This document shows positions 32,201 to 36,493 of a DNA stretch of 36,493 nucleotides, piece by piece; the first letter of the stretch is position 1, and each line of letters begins with the position of its first letter. The DNA comes from Maricaulis sp042095695. GTDB taxonomy: Bacteria > Pseudomonadota > Alphaproteobacteria > Caulobacterales > Maricaulaceae. The notes beneath the pieces were generated by a model. It did no database searches. It worked only from the letters and a program-made list of their open reading frames with translations, and was not told the DNA's origin. The DNA is taken from positions 1-36,493 of the forward strand of contig JBELMP010000010.1 of assembly GCA_042095695.1 (NCBI GenBank), written 5' to 3'. The position numbers and the translations under genes are program-made.

Positions 32201-35200
32201 ATAATCGCGCCGGAGTCGTCGCCGAAGGTTTGAACGAGCCCGGCATTTGGCGTCATGGCGCCACCGACATCGTCATAGCCGCGTACCAGGGTAACGCTTC
32301 CAGCATCGCCCCCGGCACCGCCAGAGCCGCCAACGCCGGCTGACAGCGGGCTGCCGCCCGGAGCCAGATTGGCGGTGATATTCATGCCACCCTGGCCGCC
32401 ACCGCCGCCGATGGATTGCGCAAGAATGCCGTGAGAACCGCCGGTATAGGTCTCCGAGACCAGTTCGCCCGTGCCCGCGTCAATTGCGGCATTGATCAGG
32501 ATATTGCCCGTGGAATTCACGGTTACATCACCGGCATCGGCGCCATCGCCAGCGGACCCGCCGACGCCCACGGCTACGGAGACACCGTCGAGTGCACTAC
32601 TGCCGCTCGATCCGGACAGTGTCGCGGAAGCGGTCAGGTTGAAACCGCCTGTGCCGCCGCCGCCTGCAATGGACTGCGCCAGCAGGCCGATAGAGTTCTG
32701 ACCCTCGACCCAGACCTGGCCATTATGCGTCAGCGAGACATCGCCGGAGATATTGCCGGCGCCGCCGAAGCCGCCAATGCCCACATTGATCGAGGGCTCA
32801 TTCGTGCTGCTGTTGGGTGTCAGGCTGCCGGAGACATTAAAGCCGCCATTGCCACCGCCGCCGCCGATCGACTGCGCGACAACACCGCGGGCATTATTGC
32901 CACCTGCATAGACATTGGCATCGACATCGGCGGTCACGCTTGACGCCGTGCCACCATCCGCGCCGAAACCACCGACGCCCACTGTGAGCGAGCCGTCCTG
33001 GGCGATGGACCCGGAGATATTGAAGCCGCCATTACCGCCGCCGCCACCAATGGACTGAATGATGACGGCAGAGCGGTCATCGCCGGTCGCGACGACATCC
33101 GCCGTTTCGTCACCCTCGTCACGCAGGGTCAGGTCCGCTGAACCAGCATTGCCGCCAGCGCCGCCGAAGCCGCCAATGCCGATTGAGGCCGTCCGGCTGT
33201 CGCCTGAGCCGGAGGCAAGCGTCAGCGCAATCGAGCCGGTGACATTGAAGCCGCCATTACCGCCGCCACCGCCGATAGACTGGACGACAACGCCGTTCGA
33301 ACCGCCCGCGCGCACGCGATATTCTTCGGACAGCACGACTTCTTCGTCAAAAGAGAAGCCGAAATCGGAGAGATTGATAGAGACTTCCGGGACAATTTCG
33401 TCGGATTCCAGTCCCTGTGCGTAGACATTGCCCGTGATGTCAGCCGTGACATCGCCCGCATTGCCTCCATCGCCGCCGAAGCCGCCAAGGCCGAAACCAA
33501 GGGCAGCCGATGAGCCGCCGGTCGTGCCGGAAATATTGCCAGTGACATTGAAGGCGCCATTGCCGCCGCCGCCGCCGAGGGACTGAACGAAGACGCCGTC
33601 CGCATTGGCGCCATCGGTCATCGTATCGCCGACGCGCACCAGATCGACATTGCCTGCATCGCCGGCACCGCCGCCGAAACCGCCAATTCCGACACCCAGA
33701 GTGCCGGTGGTCCCGCTGCCGAGCGCGATACCGCCGGTGACGTTGAAGCCGCCATTGCCGCCGCCACCGCCAAGCGATTGTGCCATGACACCATCGGCAT
33801 TATCGCCAAGCGTGATGTAATCGCCCGTTACGGAGGCGTTTACATAGTCGGCGCTGCCACCATCACCGCCAAAGCCGCCGATCCCGACGCCGAGCGTGCC
33901 TGACATGCTGGACGAGGCCGTGAAGCTGATCCCGCCGGTAACGTTGAAGCCGCCATTACCGCCCGAGCCGCCGAGGCTCTGGAACATGGCACCAAAGGAA
34001 TTTTCGCCCTCGGTTTCCACATCACCGATCAAAATACCTTCGACATAGCCGGCATCACCGCCGCCGCCGCCGAAGCCGCCAATGCCGACGCCGACCGTGC
34101 CGGAGACGCTGTTGGACAGGGTGATCGCGCCGGTGACATTGAAGCCACCATTGCCGCCGCCGCCCGCAATGGACTGCAGCAGGGCGCCATGGGAGTCGTC
34201 GCCGGTCGTGTAAATATTGCCGGTCTGGCTGACATCGACATAGCTGGAATCGCCGCCATCACCGCCGAAGCCGCCAATACCGACACCGACGCTGCCCGCG
34301 CCACTGCTGGCTGAGGCCGTAATACTGCCGGAGACATTAAAGCCGCCATTGCCGCCACCGCCACCGAGGCTTTGATAGGTCAGACCAAAAGAGCGATCCC
34401 CATTGGTGCTTATGTCGGATACGACTGTTCCGGTTGCCGATCCGGCATCACCGCCATCACCGCCGAAACCGCCGATGCCAACCATGATATTGCCGGATCC
34501 GGAATTCGACAGGGCAATGCCCCCGGAAACATTGAAGCCACCATTGCCGCCGCCGCCGCCGACGGATTGGACCAGGATGGCGCCGGCATCATCGGCGGTG
34601 TCGCAGACACAGCTATAGCCGGTTATGACATCGCCATTGATATTGCCGACGACTGCGCTGGAACTGCCGCCATCGCCACCGCCACCGCCGACGCCAACGC
34701 CGACATTGCCGGCGGCACCGCCGCTCAGCGAGATCCCGGCATTGACGGAGAACGCGCCATTACCACCGCCACCGCCGACGGACTGAACGACGATGCCGCG
34801 GGCATTCTCGCCTGAAGTGACCACAGCAACCAGGTCATTATCGACATCGCTGATGCCATTATTCAGGTCCAGCGTTGCGCCACCGGCATCACCGCCGCCG
34901 CCGCCAATACCGCCGACCGAGACACCAATCGACCCGGCCGCGCCGCCGGAGAAGGCTGCAGAGATATTGCCGGCGATCGAGAAGCCGCCATCACCGCCAC
35001 CACCGGCAACCGACTGTGCGATAATACCATCCGACTGGAAGCCTTCAGTATAGGTCGTTCCGGCAACATCGAGATCGACCTGGCCGGACGTGCCGCCATC
35101 GCCACCGGCGCCGCCGACGCCGACCGAAATGGCCGCCGAGGCGCTTGGGCTGACGGCGATCGAGCCAGAGACGTTGAAACCGCCATTGCCGCCGCCGCCG

Positions 35201-36493
35201 CCGATCGACTGGGCGATGATGGCATCGGATTGATCGCCATAGGTGAAGACATCACCATTCACATTCGCGGTCACGGAGCTGCCATTGCCGCCACCACCGC
35301 CGGCGCCGCCGACGCCGACCGAGACACCGACTCCGGCTGCACCAGACGATGCGCCAATTGAGCCGGAGACGTTGAAGCCGCCATTGCCGCCGCCGCCGCC
35401 AACAGATTGGGCGAGGAAGCCGCCGGACTGATCGCCCGATGTTGTTATCGAGGCCGCGGATGCCGTCACTGCACCGGCATTGCCGCCATCACCACCGGCG
35501 CCACCGACACCGACCGAGATGGCCGCGCCGACCGTTCCGGCGCCACCGATCGAGCCGGAGACGTTGAAGCCGCCATTGCCGCCGCCGCCGCCGATGGACT
35601 GAATGGTCACGCCGCTTGCCCGGTCGCCTTCGGTCTCGACATGGCCGCCGATCGCACCGGTCACCGTGCCGCCGGTACCGCCATCGCCGCCTGAGCCACC
35701 TACGCCGACGGATACGGCACCACTTGCCGTGCCGCTGACGGCGAGGGAGCCGGACACATTATAACCGCCATTGCCGCCGCCACCGCCGACGGACTGGATC
35801 AGGGCGCCACCGCTGTCATCCCGGGTGGTGGTGATCGTACCATCAAATGTCGCATCGACCGTGCCGCCAATGCCGCCGCTACCGCCGGAACCACCGACGC
35901 CGGCCGCGACTGAGGCGCTGGCTGCACCCGCCGCCGATCCGGCGAAAGCAATGCTGAAACCGCCATTACCACCGCCACCGCCGACGGATTGGGCAATCAG
36001 GCCGGTAGAGAATTCACCATCGGTGGAAATTGCGCCACCGCTGTCCATGCTGACCATGCCGCCCTGGCCGCCGGACCCGCCGGACCCGCCCACGGCGACA
36101 GCGAAAGCTGCCGCTGCGGTTTCGCCCGCTGCAAAGGAGAAGGAGGCTGCAAATCCGCCATTACCACCGCCGCCGCCGACAGATTGGGCGAAAATGCCAG
36201 TGGAGTAGTCTCCGGTTGTGGTGACCACAACATCACCATCGACATCAACGCTTCCGCCGAGACCGCCATCACCGCCGGATCCGCCTACCGCGACGGAGGC
36301 GCTGACGCCATAGCCGCCAGCGACCTGCACAGCAAAGCCGCCATTACCGCCACCACCGCCAACGGACTGGGCATAAACGCCGGCGGCACGATCGCCGGCT
36401 GTCGTGATGGAGGGGGTGACGCTGACCGTGCTGCCGCCAACCGTGACAGAGCGGTCGGCGAAATTGATATCGACAGCGCCGCCATCACCACCA
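26212..36493 (-). CDS. Giant glycine-rich autotransporter adhesin (N-terminus outside window)
   Basis: The frame is open from the stop at 26212 through the right edge, at least 3,427 codons; the first visible ATG (36330) is internal because the same repeat pattern continues upstream of it. The passenger is built of about 39 modules with the core QS(V/I/L)GGGGGNGGFNVSGSI, spaced roughly 60-90 residues. An Ala/Ser/Thr/Pro/Glu-rich linker follows (about 27880-28370), then a junction with a Cys pair (GCGGATLVDLGEECSFVRV, near 27040-27090) and a beta-barrel of about 280 residues ending LGWRF. This is a type V secretion autotransporter: the barrel inserts in the outer membrane and the beta-helix passenger extends outside, probably for adhesion or biofilm formation. 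The barrel and repeats are seen; the adhesin role is inferred. Confidence 0.93.
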   Translation of the reverse strand, partial: GGDGGAVDINFADRSVTVGGSTVSVTPSITTAGDRAAGVYAQSVGGGGGNGGFAVQVAGGYGVSASVAVGGSGGDGGLGGSVDVDGDVVVTTTGDYSTGIFAQSVGGGGGNGGFAASFSFAAGETAAAAFAVAVGGSGGSGGQGGMVSMDSGGAISTDGEFSTGLIAQSVGGGGGNGGFSIAFAGSAAGAASASVAAGVGGSGGSGGIGGTVDATFDGTITTTRDDSGGALIQSVGGGGGNGGYNVSGSLAVSGTASGAVSVGVGGSGGDGGTGGTVTGAIGGHVETEGDRASGVTIQSIGGGGGNGGFNVSGSIGGAGTVGAAISVGVGGAGGDGGNAGAVTASAASITTSGDQSGGFLAQSVGGGGGNGGFNVSGSIGASSGAAGVGVSVGVGGAGGGGGNGSSVTANVNGDVFTYGDQSDAIIAQSIGGGGGNGGFNVSGSIAVSPSASAAISVGVGGAGGDGGTSGQVDLDVAGTTYTEGFQSDGIIAQSVAGGGGDGGFSIAGNISAAFSGGAAGSIGVSVGGIGGGGGDAGGATLDLNNGISDVDNDLVAVVTSGENARGIVVQSVGGGGGNGAFSVNAGISLSGGAAGNVGVGVGGGGGDGGSSSAVVGNINGDVITGYSCVCDTADDAGAILVQSVGGGGGNGGFNVSGGIALSNSGSGNIMVGIGGFGGDGGDAGSATGTVVSDISTNGDRSFGLTYQSLGGGGGNGGFNVSGSITASASSGAGSVGVGIGGFGGDGGDSSYVDVSQTGNIYTTGDDSHGALLQSIAGGGGNGGFNVTGAITLSNSVSGTVGVGIGGFGGGGGDAGYVEGILIGDVETEGENSFGAMFQSLGGSGGNGGFNVTGGISFTASSSMSGTLGVGIGGFGGDGGSADYVNASVTGDYITLGDNADGVMAQSLGGGGGNGGFNVTGGIALGSGTTGTLGVGIGGFGGGAGDAGNVDLVRVGDTMTDGANADGVFVQSLGGGGGNGAFNVTGNISGTTGGSSAALGFGLGGFGGDGGNAGDVTADITGNVYAQGLESDEIVPEVSINLSDFGFSFDEEVVLSEEYRVRAGGSNGVVVQSIGGGGGNGGFNVTGSIALTLASGSGDSRTASIGIGGFGGAGGNAGSADLTLRDEGDETADVVATGDDRSAVIIQSIGGGGGNGGFNISGSIAQDGSLTVGVGGFGADGGTASSVTADVDANVYAGGNNARGVVAQSIGGGGGNGGFNVSGSLTPNSSTNEPSINVGIGGFGGAGNISGDVSLTHNGQVWVEGQNSIGLLAQSIAGGGGTGGFNLTASATLSGSSGSSALDGVSVAVGVGGSAGDGADAGDVTVNSTGNILINAAIDAGTGELVSETYTGGSHGILAQSIGGGGGQGGMNITANLAPGGSPLSAGVGGSGGAGGDAGSVTLVRGYDDVGGAMTPNAGLVQTFGDDSGAIIAQSIGGGGGNAGMNFSIVVTTSAGDTDNAAVANVAVGGSGAAAGDGDAVTVLHNGDVLTDGDDSTAIFAQSVGGGGGSASYNIATGLTSDANVVNVAIGGGTGSGGSASTVYVDHIGTIVTEGDNSLGIFAQSVGGGGGSAGTDFVMGYGASNSLDITLGVEGGAAGTGDDVTVDFEGVISTSGSDSKGIFAQSVGGGGGASSATAIGLGGSSGDNSGSVSVAVGLDGPVGGSAGDVAVNATDADSLIQTEGDDAIGIHAQSVGGSGGAGGAVFNVITQDTFSLFVSVGGEGGEGGTPGAVDVLHEGTLLTFGDRADGILAQSVGGGGGTGGNVFNLGLPVDGPDNIKDSQSLAMTFSVGGDGGTGNDGGAVSVVNTGLIGTSGDTSYGVRAQSIGGGGGDGGAIMNWNAASSSNSLSLDIQIGGDSDTGGDGGTVDVTNTGTIVTLGTDAAGISANSIGGGGGDGGVILDAELGISGSQSNSLALNLNFGGLGGTGGDGGAVNVVNSALDGVADSGTIVTEGDGAYGIFAQSLGGGGGNGSSIISVSGQVASESAGTFGLNLGGSGGIGGDGGDVAVTNGGLIDTSGDGAHGILAQSIGGGGGNGGMVIAANISVGTTSGTPLIAIGGTGGDGGDGGDGGDVVVTNSGEIVTRGDGAHGILAQSIGGGGGNANMGFALTGEPITFVTSNSLSALIGATGGGSGGTGGAVTVNHYGDITVLGDGSQAIKAESINGGGGTLELSFEGITDLSGDPSIPVYGSLSPDSDDSPADPLLAARAGAEDSSDMNAGLVTINTTGSFSAGGDNSTASLVQSIGGGGGQVSIIASIGVTEDDLVTISAEDTASAEAKSLSAETPTPVDVGLDLGGIDGSNNNGGLMESAHDGALLTTGTNSPGLIMQSIGGGGGLGTIDLTAPEGAYLGPVDVYLGSTNGATETGGVVSRSQSGSVMTSGAFSAAAILQSVGGGGGFATVNVDAVDQTFHAARFSLGANGGADLGGGDVTGVFTGGVYTLGDRSVGLIAQSIGGGGGYAQSTGSDITGVTLGGQNGASGDGGDVTVSNTGMIGTTGTRSHGVMLQSIGGGGGAVLTDSASVDFLLTEEGSGDGGAISFTQDGSIITEGEGTYGVILQSVGGGGGWIDGVFAGTAGGSGAGGTIEFAVSGDIWTTNTDSTAVFAQSVGADGGGNITGLIEGFVRGGSGIGRGVYFDGGADNSLTTNGTLSAVSTWAIEATTGNDTIHNNGIVAGNLDLGSGDNRFNNNQGATFIAFSTIDLRDDASAGQAPAMVQSVTARQESENIATQAPASAQSLTGSSAETEAATPSETTAAAAPASEPSTPVSETSAALAGSDDAAPANMSVVPLSDVLLAEPAATQVSEMDAATPEFASATAIASSDTPIATLGDTPDSTAKTAVSEAPEEAADEATDEATELTPVEPVALAAGPAASALAAQDAAPAGDVSFDAPTLTATRASSLFTAAAETGASATFTNAGDFLMGLSATIVPIDLAAGDTYYNLDHLATPETNIWFGSRVINDVQLDGNFTQTATGHLVFDVAYGPYDYDLVTLTGDAMVDGTGDATFVWLSDAVPIPLFTSQTGTASDNGLEITDTLAVDFSITTRGGDVLLNIDTDFGGVNGLNRNEREMGAHMDSNLQVGGAEGTGRLLAWLGNLQDEELYNFLMTELNPEPHIAPLQGLLNTAASFSSDLTGCGGATLVDLGEECSFVRVDAGVADRDASFERFGTQMDTMSLRAGHQRPLNDLWRIGMAIGLESVNIHKIDGIRANTDGEGVTLGMTLQRHWEEGSVISGSLSGGWMKYETVRQMRLFERVFAESSPDAGYLDLRLRAGHRHQFEDSNFYILPSAELSVTSLVHAGLYELGAEGNGVRSDGETQFVTALTPQLEFGYFNEAEDGGYTRLALTLGTRVTQQDHVGLPISFRDAPAGVIPADIITEIDQDIVRFGAALDVANSDRLRFSIGYQGEFGETTETQSAGFELGWRF
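28620..36493 (-). repeat. About 39 tandem Gly-rich passenger modules
   Basis: Each module runs: Thr-x-Gly-Asp-x-Ser-x-Gly-(I/L/V)-x-x-Gln-Ser-(V/I/L)-Gly5-Asn-Gly-Gly-Phe-Asn-Val-(S/T)-Gly, then a variable strand, then GVGG(F/S)GGDGGxAGxV. I counted 39 cores by eye. Modules nearer the N-terminus (about 32.8-36.4 kb) are the most uniform (NGGFNVSG). Those at 28.6-32.4 kb diverge (SAGTDF, DGGAIM, NANMGF) and the last ones are shorter. The last core is degenerate (QSVGADGGG near 28670). Confidence 0.88.

Noticed and set aside
1..36493. tRNA, rRNA, insertion sequences, integrase or phage genes
   Set aside because: I looked for cloverleaf-like segments in the spacers and for transposase or integrase motifs in the translated frames and saw none.

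Overview
The window looks like a chromosome segment of a marine, possibly stalked or budding alphaproteobacterium, probably near Hyphomonadaceae/Maricaulaceae. Reasons: fairly high GC, a TonB-dependent receptor beside a TetR regulator, a parallel beta-helix/di-heme cytochrome pair of the kind I recall from Hyphomonas and Shewanella (HNE_0200/SO2930 family), BBP2-type exopolysaccharide barrels and a giant glycine-rich autotransporter. The taxonomic placement is an inference from gene content, not from a marker gene.

Layout. 1-4.6 kb (minus strand): an old-yellow-enzyme flavin oxidoreductase cut by the window edge, a HupE/UreJ-like membrane protein translationally coupled to a SurA/parvulin-like membrane-anchored protein, and a DEAD-box RNA helicase with a long structured leader. 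4.9-5.1 kb: an 18-bp tandem repeat interrupted by a 100-N assembly gap. 5.2-8.4 kb: a TonB-dependent receptor divergent from a TetR-type regulator, with a clear inverted-repeat operator candidate between them. 8.4-12.3 kb (minus): a di-heme cytochrome lipoprotein, a parallel beta-helix lipoprotein and a LuxR-type regulator whose upstream region holds four helically phased TGAC direct repeats.

12.3-26.1 kb is a complete-looking Wzx/Wzy-type exopolysaccharide (possibly holdfast-like) locus split into two divergent arms around 20.3-20.6 kb. The minus arm encodes a PPP-family phosphatase, a WecG/TagA/CpsF glycosyltransferase, a Wzx flippase, a GT4 glycosyltransferase, two Wzy/O-antigen-ligase-like membrane proteins, a short Wza-like export protein (OPX) and a small TPR-like membrane-anchored protein. 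The plus arm encodes a secreted Pro-Glu-repeat protein with two related flanking domains, a BBP2-type outer-membrane barrel, a Wzc-type co-polymerase/tyrosine kinase and the initiating sugar-phosphate transferase. Presumably the sugar transferase starts the lipid-linked unit, the GTs extend it, Wzx flips it, a Wzy protein polymerises it under Wzc control, and the short OPX with the BBP2 barrel exports it. A 16-bp inverted repeat (TMACCC-N4-GGGTGA) occurs in two intergenic regions of this locus.

26.2-36.5 kb (minus) is one reading frame of at least 3,427 codons, open at the right edge: a giant autotransporter with about 39 visible glycine-rich modules, an Ala/Pro/Ser/Thr/Glu-rich linker and a C-terminal beta-barrel. 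It converges on the polysaccharide locus and is separated from it by a strong terminator hairpin. Both N runs are exactly 100 N and both lie inside tandem repeats, so true repeat lengths there are unknown.
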